Positions 9,483 through 19,157 of a stretch of DNA of 64,000 nucleotides are shown piece by piece. Below the pieces are notes generated by a model. It was not told where the DNA came from. It did not search any database and was given only the letters and a program-made list of their open reading frames with translations. Location of the stretch: NCBI GenBank assembly GCA_964495085.1, contig CAZBUK010000012.1:1-64000 (forward strand). Direction: 5' to 3'. Position 1 is the first letter of the stretch, and the number at the start of each line of letters is the position of its first letter. This DNA comes from CAZBUK01 sp964495085 (GTDB lineage Bacteria; Bacteroidota; Ignavibacteria; T3Sed10-11). The position numbers and the translations under genes were made by a program.

Positions 9483-12254
9483 ATGATGCGATCAAAATTA
9501 TACTGGAAGGTACTGGCGAATTTCATCATTCTGCTCGTCATGCTTACTGCGCTGACCGTGATCACGCTCAGCGTGCTGAAGCAGGTGAATCGTCATTTCG
9601 ATTTCGCCTCGGATGATCTTGCCGTACTCAACTCCATCGAGGACCTTCGCGCCTCCCTCTCGCGTCTGTCGGATGCAGCCGACAGTTATACCGACTCGGA
9701 TTACGGGTTCGAGCTGCATGCCTACGGTTCCTATTTCAGATCATTTCAGGATAAATTGCGTAACCTCCGGGGAAGGATCGGCATCGCAGGAGCCGTCGTC
9801 TATTTCGATCGCATCGACCGGTACTTCGAAGATCCGGACATGTTGTTGAGCGACAGCGGATACGTAACGGAGATCCATGACGCGCTGAGCGGTCTGTTAT
9901 CGCTCTACACCGGTGCGCACAAAAAGAACATCGACAATGCCGTGTCACTGAACTACAAGCTGGGTCTGTATATCCAGCTCATCAACATTCTCTTCGCTCT
10001 CTTCGCGCTCGCGCTCGGTTTTATGTTCGCCCGCTCGATCATGCAGCCGATCCGGATTCTGAAGAGCGGAACGAAAAAGCTGAGCGAAGGATCGTTTACG
10101 CCCGTACTGCTCGATCGCACCGACGAGTTCGGCCAGCTCGCGAACGATTTCAATAATATGTCCGCAATGATCGGAGCAACCTACACCAAACTGAACGCCT
10201 ATTCGGAGTTGGTGACTGCGCTCAATTCATCAGCAGCCGTAAAGAACGTTGCATCGCGAAGTCTGGCGCTCCTCTGCCAGCATACCGGCGCGGCGATCGG
10301 CGCAATCTATACCTTGCGCGGCAATTTTCACAAGCTTGAATTTATAGCGGGTTATGCGTTCGATAAAGGTCCGTCCGTGCAGACCGAGTTCACGATCGGG
10401 GAAGGAATTCCCGGACGATGCGCACAGGATAAGAAAATGCTTGATATCACGCTTGCCTCGGGTTCATCGGATTTCGTGATCCGTACCGGTCTCGCCGATA
10501 TTCCGGCAAGGCAGATCGTCGCTGCTCCCATCCTGTTCAAAGACAGCCTCCTCGGCGTCATCGTTCTCGGCACAGCGGATTCATTCAACGACATACATAA
10601 GGATATCATCAGAGATTCAGTCGGGCAGATCGGGGTCGCCCTGACGAACGCAAAAAACTTCGAAGCGGCACAACGGTTATCTCTCGAAGTTGCCGAGAAG
10701 AACAAGGAATTGTACGACAAGAACAACGAATTGGAAAAAGCATATAAGGTAAAATCGGACTTCCTTGCGGGCATGTCGCATGAATTGCGCACTCCGCTTA
10801 ATTCCATCATCGGATTCAGTTCGGTGCTCCTCTCCCCCGATGCAGAGCCTCTTTCCGCCGACCAGCAGCAAGCGCTCGAAAAAATTCTCAGGAACGGCAA
10901 GCATTTGCTGCACCTCATCAACGATATCCTGGATATCTCCAAGCTGGAATCGGGGAGGATGAGCGTTCATGTCGAGACCGAGCTGCCCGCACACATCGTC
11001 AAGCAATCGATCCTCGCCGTCGAACCGTTATTCGCGGGAAAACCTGTGTCGCTTGAACAGGAAGACACGGGCGCACTGCGGCAGCTCGAGACGGACATCT
11101 TAAAAGTAAAACAGATACTGGTGAACCTGTTGAGCAATGCCCTCAAGTTCACCGAACGGGGCTCGGTCACGGTCGAGACCGCGCAGGAAAACGGTATGAC
11201 GCGTTTCATAGTGCGGGATACGGGCATCGGCATTTCCGCAGAACATCTCGGGATGATTTTCGAAGAATTCACCCAGATCGACAGCAGCGCTTCCCGGAAA
11301 TACAAGGGAACGGGATTGGGATTGCCCATCGCCCGCCGGCTAGCCCGCATGCTCGGCGGCGATATACTCGTCAAGAGCCGGTCCGGTGAGGGCTCGGAAT
11401 TCGCGCTCGAGATTCCGACGGTTCTCCCCCAGCACATACGCCAGACTTCCTCGGGGGCAAAGCCGCGTCCCGACAACCTCGACAAGCTCCGGAAGATCGA
11501 AGCCGTCGCGGGACTCGAGAAAGGTACGCGTATCTTATGCATCGACGACGATCCGGACGCGATCGATATACTGAAAAAATACCTCGTCCCCGAGGGATTT
11601 TCGGTCTGCGGCGCTGCGTCGGGCGAGGAAGGTATAAAACTGGCGATCGAACAACAGCCGGCGCTTATCACGCTGGATATCATGCTCCCCGATAAAGACG
11701 GATGGCAGGTGCTTCGCGAGCTGAAGCAGCATGAGAAAACGCGGCATATTCCGGTGATCATCCACTCCATCGTCGACAATCAGCCGCTCGCGGTATCGCT
11801 CGGCGCGATAGATATTATGCCGAAGCCGGTCGACCTGAATAAACTGCTCGCCATGGTACAGCTCAGCTGCAGGACGCAGGATCATTATGTGCTCATCGTC
11901 GACGACAACAAGGAATTCGCGTCCGTCATGAAAGAGTTGATCGAACAGGACGGATATAGCGTCAAGACGGCTCACAACGGCATGGCCGCACTCGAAATCA
12001 TGCAGAGCAGCAGACCCGCGATCATATTCCTCGACCTCGTCATGCCCGGCATGGACGGATTCGAAGTAGTAAAACGACTGAAACAGAACGAATCGCTGCG
12101 CAATATCCCGGTGGTCATTCTCTCTGGAAAAGAGCTGTCGAAGACGGAGCGTTCGTATCTACAGATCCATACCAGAGATACTATGAATAAAGAAGATTTT
12201 TCGCATGAAGAGATATTGAAATCCATAAAGAAACTGCTTACCTCCGCTGCATGA
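9483..12254 (+). CDS. Membrane hybrid histidine kinase (HAMP-GAF-HisKA-HATPase-REC-REC)
   Basis: Sensor kinase that would autophosphorylate and pass phosphate to its own receivers. There are two membrane segments (about 10-30 and 158-183) flanking a roughly 125-residue periplasmic helical region. Then follow HAMP (about 184-236), GAF (about 255-400), HisKA with H433 in MSHELRTPLNSI, and HATPase with N-box NLLSNALKFT, DTGIGIS and GTGLGLPIA. Two receivers end the protein: the first has DDD and the Asp of ITLDIMLP, the second has DDN and IFLDLVMPGMDG. In the second receiver the usual KP is MNKEDF. I chose ATG 9483 because AGAGG precedes it; an in-frame ATG at 9456 overlaps the upstream gene. The next gene starts 10 bp after the stop. 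Confidence 0.92.
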   Translation: MMRSKLYWKVLANFIILLVMLTALTVITLSVLKQVNRHFDFASDDLAVLNSIEDLRASLSRLSDAADSYTDSDYGFELHAYGSYFRSFQDKLRNLRGRIGIAGAVVYFDRIDRYFEDPDMLLSDSGYVTEIHDALSGLLSLYTGAHKKNIDNAVSLNYKLGLYIQLINILFALFALALGFMFARSIMQPIRILKSGTKKLSEGSFTPVLLDRTDEFGQLANDFNNMSAMIGATYTKLNAYSELVTALNSSAAVKNVASRSLALLCQHTGAAIGAIYTLRGNFHKLEFIAGYAFDKGPSVQTEFTIGEGIPGRCAQDKKMLDITLASGSSDFVIRTGLADIPARQIVAAPILFKDSLLGVIVLGTADSFNDIHKDIIRDSVGQIGVALTNAKNFEAAQRLSLEVAEKNKELYDKNNELEKAYKVKSDFLAGMSHELRTPLNSIIGFSSVLLSPDAEPLSADQQQALEKILRNGKHLLHLINDILDISKLESGRMSVHVETELPAHIVKQSILAVEPLFAGKPVSLEQEDTGALRQLETDILKVKQILVNLLSNALKFTERGSVTVETAQENGMTRFIVRDTGIGISAEHLGMIFEEFTQIDSSASRKYKGTGLGLPIARRLARMLGGDILVKSRSGEGSEFALEIPTVLPQHIRQTSSGAKPRPDNLDKLRKIEAVAGLEKGTRILCIDDDPDAIDILKKYLVPEGFSVCGAASGEEGIKLAIEQQPALITLDIMLPDKDGWQVLRELKQHEKTRHIPVIIHSIVDNQPLAVSLGAIDIMPKPVDLNKLLAMVQLSCRTQDHYVLIVDDNKEFASVMKELIEQDGYSVKTAHNGMAALEIMQSSRPAIIFLDLVMPGMDGFEVVKRLKQNESLRNIPVVILSGKELSKTERSYLQIHTRDTMNKEDFSHEEILKSIKKLLTSAA

Positions 12255-12264
12255 GGATTACGAT

Positions 12265-13410
12265 ATGAACACAGCTGTACAACATAATGAACGGTTACCC
12301 GCGGTACTCATCGTGGACGATACGCCGGATAATCTTGACCTCCTCGAATTCGCATTGAAGCGCAAACCGGTCTCTATGCTGCGGGCGACGAGCGGAGCCG
12401 AATGCCTCTCCGTCGCCGCCGAAAAGAAGCCCGATATTATCGTCCTCGACATACAGATGCCGGAAATGGACGGATTCGAAACACTCCGACGTCTCAGGGA
12501 AAACCCGCTCACCACGGACATCCCGGTCATATTTCTCACCGCACAGAAGAAAGACCCGGTGAGCATCGAGGAAGGATTGAAACTGGGCGCCGAAGCGTAT
12601 CTCACAAAACCGATCGAGGTAGAAGAACTGCTCGTCAGAATCAGAATGCTGCTCCAGGTGCGCGAGGTGCAGCGAGAGCTCAATAAAACGAGGGCGGATT
12701 TTATGGCGATGCTGGTTCACGATCTCCGCAGTCCGCTTGTCGGCGTCAAAGGTGTGATCGAGCTGTTGAAGGAAATGCCACCGGGTACGCCGCTCAAGGA
12801 CGAACAGCGGCTCATGCTCGAATCATCGGAGCTCTCGCTGAATCAGATGCTCCTCATGATCAATAATTTACTCGACCTGTCCAAGTATACGACGGAGCAT
12901 ATCTCCCTCTATCTCGAACCGGTGCCGCTGAAACTGATCATCGACCATGTCTACAACAAGATCAGGTTTCAATTTAAACAGAAAGAGATCGACTTCGAGA
13001 CGAAGCTTGCGCCACAACTTCCCGAGGCGTACATCGACGCACAGAAGACGCAGCAGATTTTTCTGAATCTTCTCGACAACGCATTGAAATTTACCGGACG
13101 CGGAGGAAGGGTGACCGTCTCGGCGGAAAAAAGGGCAGGGAGAATGAACGGTACGGACAATTCGAGGAATTTTCTGCACATATCCGTTACCGATACGGGG
13201 GTGGGCATACATCCCGACGAAGTAGCCGTGTTGTTCAAACCGTATCAACAAACAACCTCCGGGAAAACGTCGAACGACAACGGAACCGGTCTCGGTCTAT
13301 CCATCTGTAAATTGATCGTCGAAGCTCATGGCGGATCGATAGCGGTCGATAGCGAGCCCGGAAAATATACGACGTTTAGTTTTACACTGCCAGTCATCGA
13401 ACAGGATTAA
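12265..13410 (+). CDS. Response regulator-histidine kinase (REC-HisKA-HATPase), cytoplasmic
   Basis: Soluble kinase with its receiver at the N-terminus, an arrangement in which an upstream kinase can control a second kinase. The receiver (1-120) has D18/D19, phosphoacceptor D62 (IIVLDIQMPEMDG) and K115 (LTKP). The HisKA domain has H152 in MLVHDLRSPLVGV. The ATPase domain is intact, with NLLDNALKFT, DTGVGI and GTGLGLSI. There are no membrane segments. It lies 10 bp after the hybrid kinase and 23 bp before a paralogue with a degenerate kinase domain, so phosphate probably flows within this operon (inference). Confidence 0.9.
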   Translation: MNTAVQHNERLPAVLIVDDTPDNLDLLEFALKRKPVSMLRATSGAECLSVAAEKKPDIIVLDIQMPEMDGFETLRRLRENPLTTDIPVIFLTAQKKDPVSIEEGLKLGAEAYLTKPIEVEELLVRIRMLLQVREVQRELNKTRADFMAMLVHDLRSPLVGVKGVIELLKEMPPGTPLKDEQRLMLESSELSLNQMLLMINNLLDLSKYTTEHISLYLEPVPLKLIIDHVYNKIRFQFKQKEIDFETKLAPQLPEAYIDAQKTQQIFLNLLDNALKFTGRGGRVTVSAEKRAGRMNGTDNSRNFLHISVTDTGVGIHPDEVAVLFKPYQQTTSGKTSNDNGTGLGLSICKLIVEAHGGSIAVDSEPGKYTTFSFTLPVIEQD

Positions 13411-13433
13411 TTTACATCAAGGACCAAAAGTTT

Positions 13434-14543
13434 ATGAACCAGCGAATTCTCATAGTGGACGACGAAGACCTGCAGCGGATGACGATGAAGTCAAGACTTC
13501 AGTCGGCGGGTTATACGGTGGATACTGCGGCCGGCGGCGAAGAGGCGCTCCGTTTGATGAAAGACACCCGCATCGATATCGTACTGCTCGACATCCGTAT
13601 GCCCGGAATGGACGGAATCGAAACATTGAACATGATTACACGGGATTTCCCCCAGATCGAGGTCGTCATGATGACCGGTTTCGCCGATTTCATCACCGCC
13701 GTCGAATGTCTGAAGAGCGGGGCCCGCGATTATCTGGTGAAGCCGATACATCCGACCGAGCTGGTAACGAGGCTCAATACATTGGTCCGTGAACGCGAAC
13801 TGCGCAGCTCTCTACACGAGCTTAAGAAGAATTACTCCACCGGCATGCTCTACAGCATTCTCAGTCCGATCAATTCCATTACAACGATCATCGACCATGT
13901 GACCAAAGGACGTTCGGGACAGGTCTCGAAAGAGCAGACATATTTACTGACCTACGCACGCAATCTGGGCGATAGAGCCGTCGACATGATAAAAAATCTC
14001 GCCGCTGCATCGGGCGACTCCGACTCGGCCGGGTTTATCGTCGAGAGTAAGCAGACCGATCTCGCAGCGCTCATCGAGAGCGTATCGCTGCGGTATGAGA
14101 TACTCTCGCGCCCGAAAGGTCTGAAGATCGTCAAATCGTTCGGAAAACCGCTTCCGTATGTTTCTTGCGACACCGAAAAAATCCAGCAGGTATTTAACAA
14201 CATTCTCGACTACTCGCTGGAGCACTCACTGAGCGGGGGGACTATATCGATCTCGGTGACGAAGAAACAGGAATCGGCTCCGTTATCCAATAAGATTATG
14301 ATAACGATCAAGGACAGCGGGATAGGGATTCCGGGGAACGGACTTTCGAAAATCTTCAACGATAAGAAGGAAGGACAATCGGATATCTCGGCCGATCTTA
14401 AATTGACGGAGATCGGACTCGCCGTGTCGAAATATCTTGTTGAAGCGCATGGCGGAACCATCGAAGTCGACTCCGATGCCGGAAGCGGGAATTTGTTCGT
14501 GATCACGCTTCCCGTCAGCCGGCCGGTGCCGCAGGAATCTTAG
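13434..14543 (+). CDS. Response regulator fused to a degenerate histidine kinase (pseudokinase)
   Basis: The receiver is intact, with D9/D10, D53 in IVLLDIRMPGMDG, T81 and K103. The kinase part has the fold but not the catalytic residues. At the H-box the position of His is Y140 (YSILSPI against HDLRSPL in the neighbour). In the N-box the Mg-binding Asn is Tyr (NILDYSLEHS against NLLDNALKFT). The G2 box GTGLGLS is LTEIGLAVS. Only the G1-like DSGIGIP remains. It probably cannot phosphorylate itself and may act as a phosphorylation-controlled binding partner or regulator of the other kinases (inference). It is the last gene of the operon and converges on rlmN, 11 bp away. Confidence 0.85.
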   Translation: MNQRILIVDDEDLQRMTMKSRLQSAGYTVDTAAGGEEALRLMKDTRIDIVLLDIRMPGMDGIETLNMITRDFPQIEVVMMTGFADFITAVECLKSGARDYLVKPIHPTELVTRLNTLVRERELRSSLHELKKNYSTGMLYSILSPINSITTIIDHVTKGRSGQVSKEQTYLLTYARNLGDRAVDMIKNLAAASGDSDSAGFIVESKQTDLAALIESVSLRYEILSRPKGLKIVKSFGKPLPYVSCDTEKIQQVFNNILDYSLEHSLSGGTISISVTKKQESAPLSNKIMITIKDSGIGIPGNGLSKIFNDKKEGQSDISADLKLTEIGLAVSKYLVEAHGGTIEVDSDAGSGNLFVITLPVSRPVPQES

Positions 14544-14554
14544 AAGGGAATCGT

Positions 14555-15661
14555 TCAGCTTTCTGCGTTTTTCACAGCAAGCTGACCGCAGGCTCCGTCA
14601 ATATCTATGCCGCTGCTGCTTCTCAGCATGACGGGAAAGTCGCACTCGCTTCTCAATCGCCCGACAAACCGGTCGAGCAGTTCTGCCTTCGGCGGACGGA
14701 ACTGCGCTCCAAGCGCCGAATCCTTCGGCAGGTGGATCGGATGGAAGGGTATGATATTGAGCTTGCACGATACCTTCCCCGATAGCTTCCTGAGCGCGCG
14801 TATATCCTCCTCCCTGTCGTTCAGACCCTCCAGATAAATATACTCGAAGGTCACCCGCTCACCCGTTATGCTCGAATAGTACCGGGCCGCTTCGAGCAGC
14901 TCTTCGACATTATGCTTTTTGTTGACGGGCACTAGACGCGACCGGATCCGGTCGTCGAGTGAATGCAGCGAGATCGCGAGCCGGGCTTTCCTCCCCTCAT
15001 CCGCCATCTGACGGATCTTCCGGACATACCCAACGGTCGAGACGGTAATTTTCTTCGCACCGATCCCCATCCCCTCGTCGTCCGAAATGATGTCAACCGC
15101 CCGCATCACATTATCGTAATTGAGCATCGGCTCTCCCATACCCATGAACACAATGTTGCTGATCCTCCGCGGTGCGTAGACGCGTGCCATGAGGATCTGA
15201 CCGAGGATCTCCCCGACCGTGAGATTTCTGAAAAATCCCATCGTACCGGTCGCACAGAATTTGCAGTCGGCGGGACACCCCACCTGCGTCGAGATACACA
15301 GGGTCAGGCGCCGCATATCCTCCGCGGCATCGTACATCTGCGCCGGCGGTATCAGCACGCTCTCGATCATCAGATCATCCCGCAGGCGGAAGAGGAATTT
15401 TACGGTCCCGTCGCGGCGCGACACCTGCTTCATTTCAAGTTCGGGCCGGACGATCTCCGCCGAGCTTTCCAGCAGCCTGCGAACGGCTGCCGGAAGATTC
15501 GTCATCGATTCGAATTCTCCGGCACCTGCTTTGTAAAGCCACCTGTAGATCTGCCGGGCGCGGAATGGCTTCTCGCCGACTTCACGGACGAACGCTTCCA
15601 GCTCCTCTTTTCCGAATCCGAGTATATTTACTTTTTCGTTTTTTTCAATTACACGTTTCAT
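14555..15661 (-). CDS. rlmN: 23S rRNA (A2503-C2)/tRNA methyltransferase, radical SAM
   Basis: Dual-specificity methyltransferase that adds a C2 methyl to A2503 of 23S rRNA and to A37 of some tRNAs, acting in the cytoplasm. The radical SAM cluster motif CX3CX2C is in QVGCPADCKFCATG. Also seen are MGMGEPMLNYDNV, STVG and the N-terminal KPFRARQIYRWLY. The C-terminal catalytic Cys is probably in GIDIDGACGQL. I chose the start at 15661 because GGGGAAG lies six bases upstream; a longer in-frame reading to 15751 has no such site. At 368 residues it is of normal length. Confidence 0.95.
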   Translation of the reverse strand: MKRVIEKNEKVNILGFGKEELEAFVREVGEKPFRARQIYRWLYKAGAGEFESMTNLPAAVRRLLESSAEIVRPELEMKQVSRRDGTVKFLFRLRDDLMIESVLIPPAQMYDAAEDMRRLTLCISTQVGCPADCKFCATGTMGFFRNLTVGEILGQILMARVYAPRRISNIVFMGMGEPMLNYDNVMRAVDIISDDEGMGIGAKKITVSTVGYVRKIRQMADEGRKARLAISLHSLDDRIRSRLVPVNKKHNVEELLEAARYYSSITGERVTFEYIYLEGLNDREEDIRALRKLSGKVSCKLNIIPFHPIHLPKDSALGAQFRPPKAELLDRFVGRLRSECDFPVMLRSSSGIDIDGACGQLAVKNAES

Positions 15662-15816
15662 GTAACTTCCCCGCTCGGATCCGTCCTGATCCGGTGTACG
15701 AAGTATATATCGCAACGTGTTGAATATAGAGACACCGGTTCCGAAAAGCAAGATAATTTTCCGGCGGATTTGGCACTCTCGCGACTATTTTGTACTTTTG
15801 AGACGGGAGGCAGCGA

Positions 15817-16902
15817 ATGCAGCAAAAGATCGGACGCGGAGCGCTCAGCAATCCGCCGAACAGATTCGAAAGACTGAATATCGAGATTACCGAATCCGAT
15901 GAAACCGGCGAGGAGAAAAGGATCCAGACCCGGTACTATGCAGACGATTCGAAGACAATCCTTGCACGAAACGACTCTCCCGACCTCCCCTTCGATTACA
16001 GTCTGAATCCGTATCGCGGCTGCGAGCATGGGTGCATCTATTGCTACGCGAGGCCGTCCCACGAATACCTCGGATTCTCGTCAGGCCTGGATTTTGAAAC
16101 CCGCATTATGGTAAAAATGCGGGCTCCCGACCTGCTGCGCGAAAGCTTTGGACAAAGAGCATGGCGTCCGCAATCCGTAGCGCTGTCCGGAAATACCGAC
16201 TGTTATCAGCCGATCGAGCGGACTCTGAAGCTGACCCGTGCCTGCCTCGAAGTTTTTCTGGATCACCGAAATCCGGTCTCCCTCATCACGAAGAATTTCC
16301 TGATTACGAGAGATGCAGATATACTCGAACAGCTTGCTCGCAGAAATCTGACTGCGGTCATGCTCAGCATTACAACGCTTGATATCGAACTCGCAAAAAA
16401 ACTTGAGCCCAGAACATCAGCTCCGGAACGCAGACTCGCGGCGATTTCACTTCTGGCGGAACGAGGAATCCCCGTCGGTGTGAACATCGCACCCGTTATT
16501 CCCGGATTGAACGACGAGGAGATTCCCCGGATACTCAGCCGGGCGAAAGAGGAGGGCGCCTCGTTCGCGGGATATATCATGCTGCGACTCCCGCATGGGG
16601 TCAAAGAATTGTTTACTGAATGGATTCGTAATTATTATCCGCTGAGAGCGTCGAAAGTGATCAACCGGATCCGCCAGGTTCATGACGGCGACCTGAGCTG
16701 TTCGGTTTTCGGGGCCCGTTTAAAGGGGAGAGGCGAGGTTGCACAGACGATCGGAAAGCTCTTTGAAAGCGGAGTAAGGAAATTCTGTCTCGGCGCAAGG
16801 AACATCAAGTACGATTTGACACAATTTAGGAGGCATGGCTCCCGCCAACCCGGATTGTTCGACGACCAATCCGATTCTACGCGGATGCAGGAAGGTGAAT
16901 AA
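15817..16902 (+). CDS. PA0069-family radical SAM protein (SplB-like)
   Basis: Radical SAM protein of the PA0069 family, whose reaction is not established to my knowledge; it is distantly related to spore photoproduct lyase. The cluster motif CEHGCIYCYAR follows NPYRG. Later motifs are VALSGNTDCYQPIER, LITKNFLITRD, APVIPGLND and KFCLGARNIKYDL. A strong GGGAGG lies upstream of the ATG. It is divergent from rlmN, and its 3' end overlaps the convergent sensor kinase gene by 26 bp. Confidence 0.9.
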   Translation: MQQKIGRGALSNPPNRFERLNIEITESDETGEEKRIQTRYYADDSKTILARNDSPDLPFDYSLNPYRGCEHGCIYCYARPSHEYLGFSSGLDFETRIMVKMRAPDLLRESFGQRAWRPQSVALSGNTDCYQPIERTLKLTRACLEVFLDHRNPVSLITKNFLITRDADILEQLARRNLTAVMLSITTLDIELAKKLEPRTSAPERRLAAISLLAERGIPVGVNIAPVIPGLNDEEIPRILSRAKEEGASFAGYIMLRLPHGVKELFTEWIRNYYPLRASKVINRIRQVHDGDLSCSVFGARLKGRGEVAQTIGKLFESGVRKFCLGARNIKYDLTQFRRHGSRQPGLFDDQSDSTRMQEGE

Positions 16903-18229
16903 CGAATGTCGTCCCTTCGCCGATGGTGCTCGTGACCGAAATTCGCCCGTTGTGCGCCTCAACAATCCATCGCACCAATGATAATCCGAGCCCCGCTCCC
17001 CCCTGGCTGTGATTCTGTATCGCCTCTCCTCTGTAAAATGGATCGAATATGCGCGAGAGCTGATGCTGCGGTATACCGTTGCCGTTATCCGAGAAATGAA
17101 TCTCTACCTCGCCGTTCCTTTTCGCATATTTCATGAAAATGCGGCCTTTTTCGTGGCCGTATTTAATCGCATTGTCGAGGAGATTAAAGAACAGCTGGCG
17201 CAGCCTGAGCATGTCGGCTTCTATAGCGACCTCGGGACCTCGCGCGAGAACCACGGAAATATTTTTATCGCGCGAAAGGATCAGCGCTTCGTCGTAAAAA
17301 TCCTTGAAGAACGTGTGGAGATCGACTGATGCTTTTTCGAGCTTAAGGGTTCCCGCCTGAAGTGTGCTGAGCGTGAGGAGATCGTTGATAATATGATTGA
17401 GGCGGATGATCTCGTCATAAGCGGACGCGACGATTTCCTGCAGCCGTTTCAACGGCACCGATGCACGCATTCCGTCTTCCAGTTGATTGCGGATGATGGC
17501 AAGCGGCGTCCGTAATTCGTGCGAGGTAAGGGAGGTGTAGTTCAGAACCTGCTGCACCCGCTGCTGAAGTATCGAGAGCGCATGGTTCAGACCTTCCGCG
17601 AACCGCTCAAGGTCGGTGTCGCCAGATATGCGGAGTTCCGCGAGCGGTTTCATCAGGTGCCGGTATTCTATACGCTTCATATGATCCGCAACCGATTCCA
17701 TCAGTTTCGATCTCCGGGCAGCCGCGGAATACGCGATCGCTCCGGCGACGGCGGTACAAACAAAGGCTGCGAGCAGTGCGCCGATTATGATCCGGCTGCG
17801 GAGCGTCGCAAGACCGGCCGTCGAACGTGCAATCAAAATCCCGCCTTCCTCCGTATCGATGTAAAGGAGTCTATAACGAGAATTTTCTATGGTCACATTG
17901 GAAGGAATACCGGGTTTCGCCGGGATCGTCGATATCAATTCCGCTATCTTCTCGACCGGTACTGAATCATCGTTGGAGAGGATGCGGTATTCGTCACCGA
18001 TAATCAAAACGGTGAGATCGGATTCCGGTCCGTACCAGTCACGACGATCATCCTGAAAATCAGGTATTGCGGTGCTCCGGAGGACTGCAGCCGCGTTTGC
18101 ATGCAGCGATGAATCGATCTGATCTTGATAATATGAGGCTACGGAGTACAAGCCGACAATGCACACGATCGCCGCACAGAGAATGATCGGGACGGCAGCC
18201 TGGAGAATGCTTGTTATACGGGTGGTCAT
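16877..18229 (-). CDS. Two-component sensor histidine kinase
   Basis: Membrane kinase with two transmembrane segments (about 12-32 and 146-168) around a small periplasmic domain of about 110 residues. A HAMP-like linker follows, then HisKA with H237 (TSHELRTPLAII), N-box NLLDNAIKYG, DNGNGIP, FYRGE and AGLGLSLVRWI. The signal is unknown. It lies 9 bp after its cognate regulator gene and is surely its partner. The last 26 bp overlap the convergent radical SAM gene. Confidence 0.92.
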   Translation of the reverse strand: MTTRITSILQAAVPIILCAAIVCIVGLYSVASYYQDQIDSSLHANAAAVLRSTAIPDFQDDRRDWYGPESDLTVLIIGDEYRILSNDDSVPVEKIAELISTIPAKPGIPSNVTIENSRYRLLYIDTEEGGILIARSTAGLATLRSRIIIGALLAAFVCTAVAGAIAYSAAARRSKLMESVADHMKRIEYRHLMKPLAELRISGDTDLERFAEGLNHALSILQQRVQQVLNYTSLTSHELRTPLAIIRNQLEDGMRASVPLKRLQEIVASAYDEIIRLNHIINDLLTLSTLQAGTLKLEKASVDLHTFFKDFYDEALILSRDKNISVVLARGPEVAIEADMLRLRQLFFNLLDNAIKYGHEKGRIFMKYAKRNGEVEIHFSDNGNGIPQHQLSRIFDPFYRGEAIQNHSQGGAGLGLSLVRWIVEAHNGRISVTSTIGEGTTFVIHLPASA

Positions 18230-18238
18230 GCAGGGGCG

Positions 18239-18931
18239 TTATTTATCCACCATCATAAATCCCTGACCGCGGACCGTATTGATCAGTTTTTTCGGAAATC
18301 CCTTATCAACGGCTTCGCGAACGTAATAGACATACACATCGACGAGGTTGGTCCCCGTATCGAAATTATATCCCCACACCTGTTCGGCGATCCGTTTTCG
18401 CGTCAGGACCTGGTTTTTGTTGCGGAGGAAAAATTCGAGGAGCGAAAATTCTTTCGGCGAGAGGCTGATATCCCGCTCGCCGCGTTTCACCTTTCTTTCT
18501 TTGATATCCATCGAGAGATCGCATGCCGACAGGATGTAATCAGGGGTGGCATCGCTTCTTCGCAGTATCGCCTCGACACGGGCAAGCAGCTCGCTCGAAT
18601 CGAAGGGCTTGACGAGATAATCGTCCGCACCCAGACGAAGTCCCTTCACGCGGTCCTCGATCTTATCCCGGGCGGATAGTATCAACACGGGGGTGGTATT
18701 CATTAGAAGACGAAGCTCATAGAGGACGTCGTATCCCGATTTTTTGGGAAGATTGATGTCCAGTATCAGCAGTTTATACTCGTTGGCCAGCGCTTTCTCC
18801 TTCGCTTCATCGCCGTCATACGCAACATCGATCTCATAGCCCTCCCGCGTTAAATGACGTTCGAGTGTACGCGCTAGTTTTTTTTCATCCTCAACGAGAA
18901 GAAGACGGTTGTTTCCATTGGTTACTTCCAT
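18239..18931 (-). CDS. OmpR/PhoB-family response regulator
   Basis: DNA-binding regulator phosphorylated by the kinase downstream. The receiver has E14/D15, phosphoacceptor D58 (LLILDINLPKKSGYDV), the Ser of LILSARD and the Lys of LVKPFD. The winged-helix domain (about 135-230) has LSPKEFSLLEFFLRNKNQV, VWGYNFD and VYVYYVREAVDKG, typical of Trans_reg_C. It is the first gene of a two-gene operon. Target genes are not visible from the window. Confidence 0.95.
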   Translation of the reverse strand: MEVTNGNNRLLLVEDEKKLARTLERHLTREGYEIDVAYDGDEAKEKALANEYKLLILDINLPKKSGYDVLYELRLLMNTTPVLILSARDKIEDRVKGLRLGADDYLVKPFDSSELLARVEAILRRSDATPDYILSACDLSMDIKERKVKRGERDISLSPKEFSLLEFFLRNKNQVLTRKRIAEQVWGYNFDTGTNLVDVYVYYVREAVDKGFPKKLINTVRGQGFMMVDK

Positions 18932-18974
18932 ATCGATTCCCCCTAAACATGAGCTATTAAACTATTAGACATTC

Positions 18975-19005
18975 CAAATATAGGATAGCTTTCGATAATC
19001 GGCAA
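18975..19005 (-). promoter_or_regulatory. Possible promoter of the two-component operon (Bacteroidota-type -7/-33)
   Basis: On the minus strand TATATTTG (18982-18975) matches the Bacteroidota -7 pattern TAnnTTTG, and a TTG lies 20 bp upstream (19005-19003). It is about 45 bp from the regulator start. The rest of 18932-19157 holds no supported gene. The call is weak because other promoters in the window look like ordinary sigma-70 sites. Confidence 0.3.
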
Positions 19006-19157
19006 GTGCCTGTGATACAGAGCACTACGAGATCCTGGGATCTTCTCGTTCCGGTAATCCTCGGAATCCGCAGATATGAGCTATTACGGTAATATATCGG
19101 GCTACATAAAGATCTGACATCGACGGAGGATTGTCCGGCGTCACAGAACCAGGGTGA

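Noticed and set aside
14963..15877. Long open frame on the plus strand across rlmN
   Set aside because: It is antisense to a fully conserved rlmN, has no recognisable motif and shows no ribosome binding site.
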